From Dyella japonica DSM 16301 (GTDB lineage Bacteria; Pseudomonadota; Gammaproteobacteria; Xanthomonadales; Rhodanobacteraceae), in NCBI RefSeq assembly GCF_001010355.1, contig NZ_JPLA01000003.1, positions 33,643-97,642 on the forward strand: DNA of 64,000 bases, in the 5' to 3' direction. Within the stretch, counting starts at the first letter, position 1, and each line of letters starts with the position of its first letter. A program made the position numbers and the translations under genes. The notes beneath the pieces were generated by a model. That model was not told the DNA's origin, made no database searches, and saw nothing but the letters and a program-made list of their open reading frames with translations. Positions 1-8,906 of this stretch are shown piece after piece.

Positions 1-617
1 CCCATCCAGCCATCGACCATGGGGCTTTCCGGCGCGGCCACCTTGAGCGCCGGATGCGGATGGATCAGCGCCATCACCACGGTGAAGCCTTCATAGGAGG
101 AGCCGAGCATGCCGACGCGGCCGTTCGACTCGGGCAGGTTCTTCACCAGCCAGTCGATGGTGTCGTAGGCGTCGGTGGAATGATCCACGTCGCTGGAGTT
201 GAGCGGGCCACGCAGCGGGCGCGTCATCACGTAGTCGCCTTCGGAGCCGTACTTGCCGCGCACGTCCTGGAATACGCGGATATAGCCACCGTGCACGAAC
301 ACTTCGTCACCCTGCGGCAGCGTGGCGTCCATATGCGGGGAAGTGAAACGCTCGGCGCGACCACTCGCGTCGTACGGGGTGCGCGTGAGGAGAATCGGTG
401 CATTGTGCGCGCCCTTGGGCACCACGATCACCGTGTGCAGCTTCACGCCGTCGCGCATCGGGATCATCACGTCGCGCTTCACGTAGTCGTAGCCGGCGGT
501 GTCGGCGATGAAGGCCTTGGACGTGATATCCGGCGTGAGCGGCGTCGTTTGCGCGTGGACCAACGTGGCGCCGGCAGCGGCGAGAGCGACGGCGAGCATG
601 GTACGGCGGATATGCAT
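1..617 (-). CDS. CocE/NonD-family hydrolase, alpha-amino-acid ester hydrolase-like (N-terminal part; runs off the left edge)
   Basis: Translating the minus strand from ATG 617 gives an open frame of 205 codons that continues beyond base 1. A Shine-Dalgarno GGAGGA lies at 621-626. The first 20 or so residues (MHIRRTMLAVALAAAG...) form a Sec signal peptide ending near VHA-Q, so the product should be periplasmic. The next part (YVKRDVMIPMRDGVKLHT, then RTPYDASGR) is the typical start of the S15/CocE serine hydrolase fold. GSSYEGFTVVMAL contains the GxSYxG nucleophile elbow, and PESPMVDGW follows. This pattern matches alpha-amino-acid ester hydrolases of Xanthomonas, which cleave or transfer alpha-amino acyl groups, including those of beta-lactam side chains. 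Other S15 peptidases are possible because the C-terminal jelly-roll domain is outside the window. Confidence 0.85.
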   Translation of the reverse strand, partial: MHIRRTMLAVALAAAGATLVHAQTTPLTPDITSKAFIADTAGYDYVKRDVMIPMRDGVKLHTVIVVPKGAHNAPILLTRTPYDASGRAERFTSPHMDATLPQGDEVFVHGGYIRVFQDVRGKYGSEGDYVMTRPLRGPLNSSDVDHSTDAYDTIDWLVKNLPESNGRVGMLGSSYEGFTVVMALIHPHPALKVAAPESPMVDGWM

Positions 618-813
618 GAATCCTCCAGGCGAACAGCTGGCGACAGCTGTTCCGGCATAGTGAGTGGATGGGGCCCCAGGGGGACTGTAAGCGAGTAGCA
701 CCCAGGCTCCCACCATGACTTCCTGCCTATACGATGCCCAATGGCGCAAGAATGGGAACGCTGCCGCCGCAGGCGCCGACCACACTGTGCCCACTCCCAG
801 AGGAAGCCCAGTC

Positions 814-1698
814 ATGAAAACCCATACGCGTCAGGACTATCTGCAACGCATCGATCGCGTGGTCGCCATGCTCCAGTCGGCGGTGGCCCAGGGCGAAGCG
901 CTGCCCGAGCTGGCGCAACTGGCGGCCGCGGCCCATCTTTCGCCGTTCCATTTTCATCGGATCTACCGTGCGCTCGCCGGCGAGACGATCGGCCAGACCG
1001 TGGCGCGCCTGCGCTGGCTGCGCGCCTTGCAGCTCTTGGCCGAGCCCGCCGAGCGCGTCACCGAGACAGCGCTGGCGGTGGGTTACGAAACACCGCAGGC
1101 CTTTGCACGCGCGTTCCGGCAGGCCTTCGATGCCACGCCCAGCGAATTGCGCGGGCAGCAGGGACGACTGCACGAAGCGATGCAGCGTCTTCGTCGCCCC
1201 GCCACGCAGGAAGCGGTCGAGCAGGCCTTCGAGGTCGAAGTCGTCTCGGTCGAGCCTTTCCGCGTCGTGGCCACGCGATATGAAGGCGCGCATCGCGAAC
1301 TGGATCAGGCCTATGGACGTCTATTCGCCTGGGCCGCCGAGCGTGCGTTGCTGGAGCGTCTGACCGGCATCTACGGGATTGCCCACGACGGCGGCCCGGA
1401 CGCGCGGTTCGACCACGGCAGCTTCGATTGTGCGCTGGCCTTCGAGGGGAACGAGGTGCTGGGCGACTCGGAAACCCAGCCGCTGCAACTGGGCGGCGGC
1501 CTGTGGGCGCGCTGGCGCCACGTGGGCTCCTACGATGCACTGGGCGGGTTGACCGATCGCCTGATCGGCCACTGGTTGCCCGATAGCGGCTACGTGCTGC
1601 GCGATGAAGATCCGTACCGGCATTTTCTCGACGATCCCGAGGAAGTGCCGGAAGCCGCCTTGCGTGCGGACGTCTATTTGCCGGTCGCGCGCTGCTGA
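814..1698 (+). CDS. AraC-family regulator with C-terminal GyrI-like effector-binding domain
   Basis: The protein has 294 aa. ATG 814 was chosen because AGAGGAAG stands 9 bases upstream; an upstream in-frame ATG at 715 would add a tail unlike the family. Residues about 8-110 are an AraC double helix-turn-helix (LSPFHFHRIYRALAGETIG; second helix GYETPQAFARAFRQAF). Residues about 130-290 look like a GyrI/SOUL-type small-molecule-binding domain (EVEVVSVEPFRVVATRYEG). The order HTH then GyrI is that of Rob-like and DNA gyrase inhibitor-fused regulators that sense hydrophobic compounds. No obvious target is adjacent: the gene stands alone and converges on the VOC gene. The ligand is unknown. Confidence 0.9.
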   Translation: MKTHTRQDYLQRIDRVVAMLQSAVAQGEALPELAQLAAAAHLSPFHFHRIYRALAGETIGQTVARLRWLRALQLLAEPAERVTETALAVGYETPQAFARAFRQAFDATPSELRGQQGRLHEAMQRLRRPATQEAVEQAFEVEVVSVEPFRVVATRYEGAHRELDQAYGRLFAWAAERALLERLTGIYGIAHDGGPDARFDHGSFDCALAFEGNEVLGDSETQPLQLGGGLWARWRHVGSYDALGGLTDRLIGHWLPDSGYVLRDEDPYRHFLDDPEEVPEAALRADVYLPVARC

Positions 1699-1711
1699 GC
1701 CGGCGCGTGGA

Positions 1712-2146
1712 TCATCCGGCAGCCTCGGCCCACGGGTCGTAGCTGCCGAACCACCACAGGTGGCCTTCCAGGTCGCGGCAGCCGTAACCGGCGCCACCGT
1801 ATTCCTTCTCGGCGTACTCGTCGACGATGATGGCGCCGGCGGCTTTGGCCTGTTCGTAGTGCGCCTTGCAGTCCTTGACGATCACGCACGGGCATTGCGT
1901 CTCGCGCCCGTCGACCTGGTCGGGCTGCACCATGCGGCGGCCAAACTCGTTGTCGTTGACCGAGCCAAGCATCAGCATGCCGTTGCCATAGGTCAGCTGC
2001 GCATGGGCCACGCCGCCCTGGTCATCCTCGTAGACGGCCTGCTGGTGGAAACCGAACGCCTTGCACAACCAATCGATGGCGGCGTGTGCATCGCGATAGC
2101 GCAAGCAGGGAATGATGGTGCTGCCGGCGGCGTGCGGGGTGCTCAT
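1712..2146 (-). CDS. VOC (glyoxalase/bleomycin-resistance) superfamily protein
   Basis: A 144-aa protein read from ATG 2146 (MSTPHAAGSTIIPCLRYRDA). It has the paired beta-alpha-beta-beta-beta units of the vicinal oxygen chelate fold: IIPCLRYRDAHAAIDWLCKA in the first half and the closing AEKEYGGAGYGCRDLEGHLW strand in the second. The ending DLEGHLWWFGSYDPW is typical of the PhnB/YdcM-like glyoxalase subgroup. The substrate cannot be told from sequence. The stop lies 13 bases from the stop of the convergent AraC gene. A longer frame reaches upstream to 2251 but would run into the end of the diguanylate cyclase gene, so the internal ATG is preferred. Confidence 0.85.
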   Translation of the reverse strand: MSTPHAAGSTIIPCLRYRDAHAAIDWLCKAFGFHQQAVYEDDQGGVAHAQLTYGNGMLMLGSVNDNEFGRRMVQPDQVDGRETQCPCVIVKDCKAHYEQAKAAGAIIVDEYAEKEYGGAGYGCRDLEGHLWWFGSYDPWAEAAG

Positions 2147-2222
2147 GGGCGTGCTCCGTGACAGGGATGGGCCGAGCGTACCCCGTCGGGCGGCCATGTC
2201 TTGTCGATTTTCCGAGTGACGC

Positions 2223-3959
2223 TCAGGCGCTGCGGTCGTTCTCCACCGCACGGGGCCAGCTGCGGCGCACGCCTTCCAGTTTCTCGTCCAGGCGGGCGCG
2301 GTTGCGGCCGGCCAGCTTGGCGCGGTACATGGCCAGATCCGAGCGCTCCACCAGGGTGTCGACCGTGTCCTCGTGCGTGCGCATGGCGATGCCGATACTC
2401 ACGCTGAGCACCAGGCCAGTCTGGTTCACCGGAATCTCCAGGCGATAGACGCGACGGCACAGGCGTGTGGCCACCTGCATGGCCTGGTTCTGTTCCACAC
2501 CGAACAGCATGGCGACGAATTCTTCGCCGCCATAGCGCCCCAACAGGTCGTGCGGGCGCAATTCGCTGCGCAAGGCGTCGGCCACGGCGACCAGGGCGCG
2601 GTCGCCGGCTGCATGGCCCTGGCGATCGTTGAGCATCTTGAAGTGATCCAGGTCGAGGAAGAGCAGGGCGATCGGTTGCGCGCCGCAATTGCCCAATACT
2701 TTTTGCATGCTCTCCGTCCACGCGCGGCGGTTGAGCACATTGGTGAGCGCGTCGTTATCGGCCAGCTCCTGCACCATATGGCGGTCGCGCCGCATCATCA
2801 GGGCGCGATCGGCGAGGCCCAAGGACAGCACGATGGCTTCGAAGGCACCGGCGGCAAGGCAGGCATCGCCCAGCCAGGGGATATCCGACAGCACGCCCGT
2901 CATCTGCGAGCTGTACAGCGCGGTAAGCGCGAGCAGCGGCGTCCAGCCGACCAGGAAGAACCAGGCCGGGCGCGAGCCCTGTATGGCGGCCACCACGGTG
3001 GCGCTGAGCAGCAACAGCGTGCCGATCACCAGCAAGGGCGTTACCAGCACCTGGGCGGTTTGCTGCAGCACCGCGACCTGGCTGTTGTCCAGCAGCACCA
3101 CCAGCGGCATGCCTACGGCCAGCGCCACGGTCGGCGTTTGCAGGATCGCCGCATAGCGCGGCAACTCGCAGAAGCGCGAGACGAACATGGCCGCAAAGGC
3201 GAGCGACAAGGCCATCGCCGACGAAGCGATCATCGGCGCCGCGCCGGCCAGCCAGGTCAGCTCCAGCGGATGGAACAGGTAACCCGTCTGCATGCCCTGG
3301 ATCAACGCATAGCAGAGCACGTAGCCGGCATACCAGGCGAACGTGCTGTCGCGAAGCATTAGTGCGAGGCAAAGCGCCATCAGCGACATGGCCACCATCA
3401 CGGCGAAACAGGCGCTGGCAAAGGCCAGCCATTGCGCATCGGTCTGCAGGTATTCGTTCCACGGCTGTAGATGAAAACTGGCCACGGCATGGTTGACCGT
3501 GCCCGGTTCGATTTTCAGCAGGATGGGCGCCGAGGCCGGCATGTCCGCGGTGATGCGGTAGGCCAGGCGGCCGTTGCCGTGCGCGCTGGCAAGAAAATCG
3601 TCGAGGGACATCGTCAAGGTGCTGCCGTCGGTATTGAACAGCGTCACCGGCGCCATCGGCGGCGGGTACACGGACAGCACCCGTTCCTCGCTGACCAACG
3701 GTGGCTGCGGCTGCAGCACCACCCAGGTGCCCAGCCCGCGACGGGAGAAGCGTTGCAGCAGGTTAGGATCGAAGCTGGCGAACTCGCCCCGATGGTAGGC
3801 GTCCAGCACCGACTGCGGCGTGTCGCCGGGCATGACTTCCCGCGCGGCGCCCGTCAGGGCGGTCGCGGCATGCACCGAGCAGGCGAACAACAGCAGGGCG
3901 AGGATGCCCAGCATCCGCCCGTAGCGACGCGTCGCGATGGTCGCGAGTGGCCCAACCAT
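2223..3959 (-). CDS. Membrane diguanylate cyclase, 7TMR-DISM sensor plus GGDEF
   Basis: A 578-aa protein predicted to make cyclic di-GMP. The N-terminus is a signal or first membrane segment (MLGILALLLFACSVHA). A periplasmic DISMED2-like beta domain follows to about residue 180, then about seven hydrophobic segments (about residues 185-375), and a cytoplasmic GGDEF domain from about 400. The active site reads RYGGEEF. The product-inhibition I-site RPHD stands exactly five residues before GGEEF, so both catalysis and feedback look intact. There is no EAL domain. It is a single gene; the signal sensed by the DISM module is unknown, although carbohydrates are proposed for the family. Confidence 0.93.
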   Translation of the reverse strand: MVGPLATIATRRYGRMLGILALLLFACSVHAATALTGAAREVMPGDTPQSVLDAYHRGEFASFDPNLLQRFSRRGLGTWVVLQPQPPLVSEERVLSVYPPPMAPVTLFNTDGSTLTMSLDDFLASAHGNGRLAYRITADMPASAPILLKIEPGTVNHAVASFHLQPWNEYLQTDAQWLAFASACFAVMVAMSLMALCLALMLRDSTFAWYAGYVLCYALIQGMQTGYLFHPLELTWLAGAAPMIASSAMALSLAFAAMFVSRFCELPRYAAILQTPTVALAVGMPLVVLLDNSQVAVLQQTAQVLVTPLLVIGTLLLLSATVVAAIQGSRPAWFFLVGWTPLLALTALYSSQMTGVLSDIPWLGDACLAAGAFEAIVLSLGLADRALMMRRDRHMVQELADNDALTNVLNRRAWTESMQKVLGNCGAQPIALLFLDLDHFKMLNDRQGHAAGDRALVAVADALRSELRPHDLLGRYGGEEFVAMLFGVEQNQAMQVATRLCRRVYRLEIPVNQTGLVLSVSIGIAMRTHEDTVDTLVERSDLAMYRAKLAGRNRARLDEKLEGVRRSWPRAVENDRSA

Positions 3960-4289
3960 GTACCGGTCCCCCTTCTTCGCGCACTCCGTGGTTGGGAGTG
4001 GCGCGCAGCTTTACGGCCGATCCGGTCAATCCTGTGGGCGGAAACCCGCGTTACCGGTGGCGCGGGCAGGGCATCGTCCATGCGATTTGCGGAGGCCGCC
4101 ATGGCTGGCGGTGCCTCGTTGGACCCCGTCGCGCCGAAGCCGATAGGGCAGTATGGAAGGCTATAAGTCCATCATGCCACAAGGCCACAGCGACCGTGTG
4201 ACAAGGTTTATCACGAGGGTTTCACCGGCTGCGATGCCATGCTCTATGTCTTTCGGCGACTTCCATTTCCATTCTCTGGGAGCTAGGGC
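3960..4289. other. 330-bp intergenic region between divergent genes
   Basis: This stretch separates the divergently read diguanylate cyclase and FMN reductase genes, so it must hold both promoters. I see no convincing reading frame, tRNA or hairpin in it. A plausible ribosome binding site (GGGAGCTAGGGC) lies just before ATG 4290. Confidence 0.5.
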
Positions 4290-4847
4290 ATGAGCAACGA
4301 CAAGATTCGCGTGGCGGTTCTGGTGGGCAGCCTGCGCAAGGATTCCTTCAACCTGAAGCTGGCGCGCGCCGTGGAGCAGCTCGCTCCGCCGGAGCTGAGC
4401 TTCGAGCACATCCGCATCGACAACCTGCCGCTGTACAACCAGGACTTCGATGACGATTACCCCGCTGAAGGCAAGCGTCTCAAGCAGGAGATCGGCGCCG
4501 CCGACGCGCTGCTGTTCGTGACCGCGGAATACAACCGCTCGATTCCCGGCGTGCTCAAGAACGCCATCGACATCGCGTCGCGCCCGTGGGGGACCAATTC
4601 ATTCGCGGGCAAGCCGGCGGCGGTGATCGGCGTCTCGGTGGGCGCCCAGGGCGGTGCGATGGCGCAACAGCATCTGCGCAACGTGCTGGCCTATCTCGAC
4701 GTGCCCACGCTGGCCCAGCCCGAGGTGTTCATCCATGCCAAGGACGGCTTGTTCGCCGAAGACGGTTCGATCGCCAACGAGGGCACGCGGAAATTCCTGC
4801 AGGGTTTCGTCGATCGCTATGTCGCCTGGATAAAGCGTCACCGCTAG
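4290..4847 (+). CDS. NADPH-dependent FMN reductase family protein (chromate/quinone reductase-like)
   Basis: A 185-aa flavodoxin-like protein of the FMN_red family. GSLRKDSFN is the FMN phosphate-binding loop, and TAEYNRSIPGVLKNAID is the highly conserved segment that contacts the isoalloxazine ring. Family members such as ChrR and YieF reduce quinones, chromate or azo dyes through a dimeric FMN site. The length fits the usual 180-190 aa. It is a monocistronic gene, followed by an 11-bp inverted repeat at 4878-4911. The physiological substrate is not shown by the sequence. Confidence 0.92.
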   Translation: MSNDKIRVAVLVGSLRKDSFNLKLARAVEQLAPPELSFEHIRIDNLPLYNQDFDDDYPAEGKRLKQEIGAADALLFVTAEYNRSIPGVLKNAIDIASRPWGTNSFAGKPAAVIGVSVGAQGGAMAQQHLRNVLAYLDVPTLAQPEVFIHAKDGLFAEDGSIANEGTRKFLQGFVDRYVAWIKRHR

Positions 4848-4877
4848 GTCCTGTCCGATTCCTGAGGGCCAAACGAA

Positions 4878-4911
4878 CTGCGCCGCCCCTGCCAGAACAA
4901 GGGCGGCGCAG
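4878..4911. terminator. GC-rich hairpin after the FMN reductase gene
   Basis: Two perfect 11-bp arms, CTGCGCCGCCC and GGGCGGCGCAG, enclose a 12-base loop 30 bases after the FMN reductase stop. There is no T-run, so it may slow or protect transcripts rather than terminate by the intrinsic route. Confidence 0.45.
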
Positions 4912-4993
4912 CCGGCGCAGGCGCACCTCGAGAGGTGGCCGGTAGCAGGGGATCGACCGATACCGACCGCGAGGGACCTTATGCTCGTCGGGA

Positions 4994-5317
4994 TCAGTGC
5001 GTCCCGGTGGTTCCGCTGGTGCCGCCGCCGCCGCTGCCGCTGGCCGGGTCATGATGGCCATCGCCGCCGCCGTTCAAGGCGCCAGCAATCACTGCCGCAC
5101 CAATCACGCCTGCGCCGACATACAGCGGCGTGAGATTGCCCGTGGCTGCCTCCGAGGCAGTCGCCGCGCCGGCGCAATGGGCGCCGCTCTCATCGGTCAG
5201 GCAGGGAACCCGGGCGGTTGTATTCCCATTCCGATCCTGGCCGCCCTGAGGCTGACTCTGGGCGTAGGCGTGTGCGACCAAGGTGGTCAAGACAATGGCG
5301 ACGATGAATTTGCGCAT
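4994..5317 (-). CDS. Small secreted glycine-rich hypothetical protein
   Basis: A 107-aa protein from ATG 5317 (MRKFIVAIVLTTLVAHAYAQ), preceded by GGAGCCCTCC. It has a clear Sec signal peptide cleaved near AYA-Q. The mature part has two cysteines (ARVPCLTDESGAHC), then one hydrophobic segment (PLYVGAGVIGAAVIAGAL), and a Gly/Ser/His-rich tail ending TSGTTGTH. The architecture resembles short exopolysaccharide-associated YjbE-like proteins, but I cannot assign a family. It lies downstream of ppk on the same strand, with 186 bases between the ppk stop and this start. Confidence 0.6.
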   Translation of the reverse strand: MRKFIVAIVLTTLVAHAYAQSQPQGGQDRNGNTTARVPCLTDESGAHCAGAATASEAATGNLTPLYVGAGVIGAAVIAGALNGGGDGHHDPASGSGGGGTSGTTGTH

Positions 5318-5503
5318 GGAGGGCTCCGGTGGCCGGCCGGAATGGCCGATGGATATCGGAACCACCATACGAATCCGCGGCCTGCCGCGAAGTAAGCGAA
5401 GACTTGTCAGTGATGACAGTGAACTACTTCGATTGCTGCGCGGCTTAAGTCGCCACCTTGGCGGTTAGGCCTACACGACGTTGCGGAGCAGCATCCCCGC
5501 AAC

Positions 5504-7684
5504 TCACATATCCGCACTGGCCCCCGAGCCGCAGATCTTCTCCAGCAACTGCGTCTGCACGTTTCGCGGCGTCTGGCTCGCACCCGGGCGGCTGCGCGAA
5601 TAGCGCCCGTCCGGATGCAGCACCCAGGTGCTGGAATTGTCGGAGAGGTAGAGCTCCAACTCCTTCTTCAGGCGACTCTGCAGTTTCTTGCCTTCGACCG
5701 GGAAGCCGGTTTCCACACGGCGATCCAGGTTGCGTTCCATCAGATCGGCGCTGGCCAGATAGAACTTCTCATCGCCGCCATTGAGGAACCAGTACACGCG
5801 GCTGTGCTCCAGGAAACGCCCCACGATGGAACGTACGCGGATATTGTGCGAGATGCCCGGCACACCCGGACGCAGGCAGCACATGCCGCGCACGATCAGG
5901 TCGATCCTCACGCCGGCGATGCTGGCCTTGTAGAGCGCCCGGATCATCTTGGCATCGGTGACTGCGTTGACCTTGATGATGATCTGCGCCGGCTTGCCCG
6001 CCGCCGCATGCGCGGTTTCGCGCGCGATCAATTCCAGCAGCGTCTTCTTCAGCGTGAACGGCGCATGCAGCAGCTTCTTCATCTGCAGCAGCTTGCCCAT
6101 GCCGGTGAGCTGGCTGAACAGCTTGTGCACGTCCTCGCACAGCGCCTGGTCGGAGGTGAGCAGGCTGTAGTCGGTGTAAAGGCGTGCGTTGCCGGTGTGA
6201 TAGTTGCCGGTGCCCAGATGGGCGTAACGCACCAGTTCCTCACCTTCGCGACGCTGGATCAGCATCAGCTTGGCATGCGTCTTCACGCCGACCACGCCGT
6301 AGATGACCATGGCGCCGGCCTGTTGCAGACGCGACGCCAGCGTGAGATTGGACTCCTCATCGAAGCGCGCACGCAGCTCGATCACCACGGTGACTTCCTT
6401 GCCCGAACGCGCCGCATCCACCAGCGCGTCGACAATCTCGGAGTTCGCACCGCTGCGGTACAGCGTCTGCTTGATCGCCAGCACGCTCGGGTCTTTCGCC
6501 GCCTGATGCAGCAGATCCACCACCGGCGCAAACGACTCGTAGGGATGCAACAGCAACACATCCTGCCGACCCACGACCTGGAACAGGTCCTCGGCCTTCT
6601 TCAATGCCTTGGGGATGGACGGGGTGAACGTGGGGTATTGCAGTTCCGGCCGCAGCGTCTTGGTGATGAGGCCGAACAGGCGGGCCAGGTTTACCGGGCC
6701 ATTGACCTCGTACATCTCGGCGGCAGTCAGGCCGAATTGACGCAGCAGATAATCCGTCAGTTCGCTCGGGCAGTTGTCCGCCACTTCCAGCCGCACGGCA
6801 TCGCCAAAGCGGCGCGAATACAGTTCGCCGCGCAATGCGCGGGCGAGGTCTTCGACGTCTTCGGGGTCGATGGTGAGGTCGGCATTGCGAGTCAGGCGAA
6901 ACTGGTAGCAACCGCGCACGGACATGCCGGGGAACAGTTCCTCGGTGTGCGCATGAATGATCGACGACAACAGCACGAAGTTCTCACCACCTTCGCTGAC
7001 GTCGTCGGGCAGCCTGATCAGGCGCGGCAATACACGCGGTGCCGGCACGATGGCCAGGCCCGAATCGCGGCCGAACGCATCGGTCCCTTCCAGCTGCACG
7101 ATGAAGTTGAGGCTCTTGTTCACCAACAGCGGGAACGGATGCGTGGGATCGAGTCCGATCGGCGTCACCAACGGCGCGACTTCGTGGCGGAAGTAACGGC
7201 GCACCCACATCTTCTGCTTGTGCGACCACTCGTTGCGGCGAACGATGCGAATGCCGTTGCGCGCCAGCTCCGGCAGGATGTTGTCGTTGAGGATCGCGTA
7301 TTGCCGCTCGATCTGCTTATGCGTGATCTCGCTGATCTCGGCCAGCGCCTTGCGCGGCGCCACGCCGTCGGAGCCGACGATTTCGTGGTCGAAGGCGATC
7401 TGGCTCTTCAAGCCCGCCACGCGGATCTCGAAAAACTCATCCATGTTGCTGGAGAAGATCAGCAGGAACTTCAGTCGCTCCAGGATGGGCTTGCTTTCAT
7501 CCAGCGCCTGCTCGAGCACGCGGATGTTGAACTGCAGTTGCGACAGTTCGCGATTGATATACAGGGCGGGATCATTCAAATCCGGCGCAGCGCTGGCGGC
7601 GGGCGCCTGGACGGGGGCGGCAGGCACCTGTTCGGTGATGGCGGCGTCGCGCTCTGCACTGGTTCGGACGACATCGGTACTCAT
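5504..7684 (-). CDS. ppk1: Polyphosphate kinase 1
   Basis: A 726-aa enzyme that reversibly polymerises the gamma-phosphate of ATP into inorganic polyphosphate. ATG 7684 ([13 protein letters not shown]) is taken as start; a longer frame begins at 7771. About 45 alanine- and proline-rich residues precede the conserved PPK N-domain ([20 protein letters not shown]). Hallmarks are [15 protein letters not shown], the catalytic region [18 protein letters not shown] with the autophosphorylated histidine, and the C-domain [17 protein letters not shown]. Length and motif order are those of intact PPK1. No ppx lies next to it. The region upstream carries a REP-like element. Confidence 0.97.
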   Translation of the reverse strand: MSTDVVRTSAERDAAITEQVPAAPVQAPAASAAPDLNDPALYINRELSQLQFNIRVLEQALDESKPILERLKFLLIFSSNMDEFFEIRVAGLKSQIAFDHEIVGSDGVAPRKALAEISEITHKQIERQYAILNDNILPELARNGIRIVRRNEWSHKQKMWVRRYFRHEVAPLVTPIGLDPTHPFPLLVNKSLNFIVQLEGTDAFGRDSGLAIVPAPRVLPRLIRLPDDVSEGGENFVLLSSIIHAHTEELFPGMSVRGCYQFRLTRNADLTIDPEDVEDLARALRGELYSRRFGDAVRLEVADNCPSELTDYLLRQFGLTAAEMYEVNGPVNLARLFGLITKTLRPELQYPTFTPSIPKALKKAEDLFQVVGRQDVLLLHPYESFAPVVDLLHQAAKDPSVLAIKQTLYRSGANSEIVDALVDAARSGKEVTVVIELRARFDEESNLTLASRLQQAGAMVIYGVVGVKTHAKLMLIQRREGEELVRYAHLGTGNYHTGNARLYTDYSLLTSDQALCEDVHKLFSQLTGMGKLLQMKKLLHAPFTLKKTLLELIARETAHAAAGKPAQIIIKVNAVTDAKMIRALYKASIAGVRIDLIVRGMCCLRPGVPGISHNIRVRSIVGRFLEHSRVYWFLNGGDEKFYLASADLMERNLDRRVETGFPVEGKKLQSRLKKELELYLSDNSSTWVLHPDGRYSRSRPGASQTPRNVQTQLLEKICGSGASADM

Positions 7685-7890
7685 CGGTTCACCGTTCGAT
7701 GGGCGGGCGCGAGCGGGCTGCGCAATCCGCGAATGGAAAGCATGGTAAGCCGCCAATTGCGACCGGGCCATGGCAGGAAAGCGCGGAATGCGCTGTCATA
7801 TGACCGACATATTGCCCATCGCATCTGACGAACCTGTGACAGTGCATAGTCGGATGTTATGGAGCCGTGATGCCCACGACCCTCTGCTCT

Positions 7891-7976
7891 TGTGGGAGCG
7901 CACCCTGTGCGCGACGGGCGTGCCTCTCCGTAGCAACGTCGCCGCACGCCCGTCGCGCACAGGGTGCGCTCCCGCA
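7891..7976. repeat. REP-like inverted repeat, copy 1
   Basis: Arms of about 33 bp (7891-7923 and 7944-7976) pair with one mismatch; the outer part starts TGTGGGAGCGCACCCTG and the inner part is GGGCGTGC/GCACGCCC. It sits between ppk1 and the convergently placed end of the AraC/cupin gene. The same 25-bp core arm is found at 10162, 25064, 56692 and 62390. With the rest of the ppk1 upstream region this fills a gene-free stretch of 312 bases (7685-7996). Confidence 0.9.
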
Positions 7977-7996
7977 GTGATGGTCAGCGTGCCGGT

Positions 7997-8779
7997 TTAT
8001 CCCAGCGGCGTGGCCAGATACCGGCTCGGCGCCATCCCCAGCACGCGCCGGAATGCCGCGGTAAACGCACTGGGATTGCCATAGCCCAGGTCGACCGCCA
8101 CCTGCGTGATCGCCTCGCCGTTGCTCAGTCGCGTCAACGCCGTGAGCAGGCAGGCCTGATGCCGCCAGGCGGTGAAGCTCATGCCGGTTTCGTCGCGGAA
8201 GGTGCGCGTGAAATGGCGCCGACTCATGCCGGCGCGGCGCGCCATGTCGTCGATCTTCACTTCCTGCGAGGGTTGTTCCAGCAGATGTCGGCAGAGCGCG
8301 GCGAGACGCTTTTCGCGCGGCAGCGGCGTGCTCAGCGGCAGCACCGGCATGCGGCGGATTTCATCGAGCAGCAGCGCCATCACACGTCCATCCCGGCCGT
8401 CCAGATCGTATTCGGCCGGCAGGTCCACCGCTTCCATCAGCAATTCGTGCAGCAGGGGAGAGACGCTGATGACCTGGCAGCGGGATGCGAGGCCGGCGTT
8501 CTCGACGGCCTCGGGCGTGACGTAAGCGCTGCGCGTGGACACCGGGCCGGCCATCAGCACCTCGTGCGACACGCCGGGCGGGATCCAGAGGGCGCGCCGT
8601 GGCGGCACCACCCAGCTGCCTTCGCTTGTAATGGTGGTGATCACCCCTGTGGAGGCATACAGCAGCTGGCCGCGGCGATGCGAATGCGGGGGCAGCACGT
8701 AATGCGGGGGATAGTCGTTGCCCGTCGCGATCACGTCGCGGGGCGTCTGGTCAAAGCTTTCCGCACGGGCGTTACGCAT
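7997..8779 (-). CDS. AraC-family regulator with N-terminal cupin domain
   Basis: A 260-aa protein. Residues about 20-110 are an AraC-type cupin sensor (YVLPPHSHRRGQLLYASTGV, with HSH metal or ligand residues). Residues about 160-260 are the double helix-turn-helix (RAGMSRRHFTRTFRDETGMS; GYGNPSAFTAAFRRVLG). It is transcribed away from the MFS pump gene at 8907, with 127 bases between the starts, a standard arrangement for a regulator and its efflux target. Control of that pump is an inference from position. Confidence 0.92.
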   Translation of the reverse strand: MRNARAESFDQTPRDVIATGNDYPPHYVLPPHSHRRGQLLYASTGVITTITSEGSWVVPPRRALWIPPGVSHEVLMAGPVSTRSAYVTPEAVENAGLASRCQVISVSPLLHELLMEAVDLPAEYDLDGRDGRVMALLLDEIRRMPVLPLSTPLPREKRLAALCRHLLEQPSQEVKIDDMARRAGMSRRHFTRTFRDETGMSFTAWRHQACLLTALTRLSNGEAITQVAVDLGYGNPSAFTAAFRRVLGMAPSRYLATPLG

Positions 8780-8906
8780 AGGCTTGGCCCATTTTCAACA
8801 GAAATTGACCCAGTTGCGTGTGCGGGCCGGGCGCGTCCACTTTAAGGTGGCGTTCCCGGCGGCGCAACCGCGTCGTCCTGCCGCAGACGTTCCCTTACGA
8901 GTCCCC

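Noticed and set aside
7793..7810. Pho-box-like direct repeat (CTGTCAT ATGA CCGACAT) upstream of ppk1
   Set aside because: It reads on the plus strand while ppk1 is on the minus strand, the second half matches only 5 of 7 bases, and the region also forms a simple palindrome GTCATATGAC. Too weak to claim.
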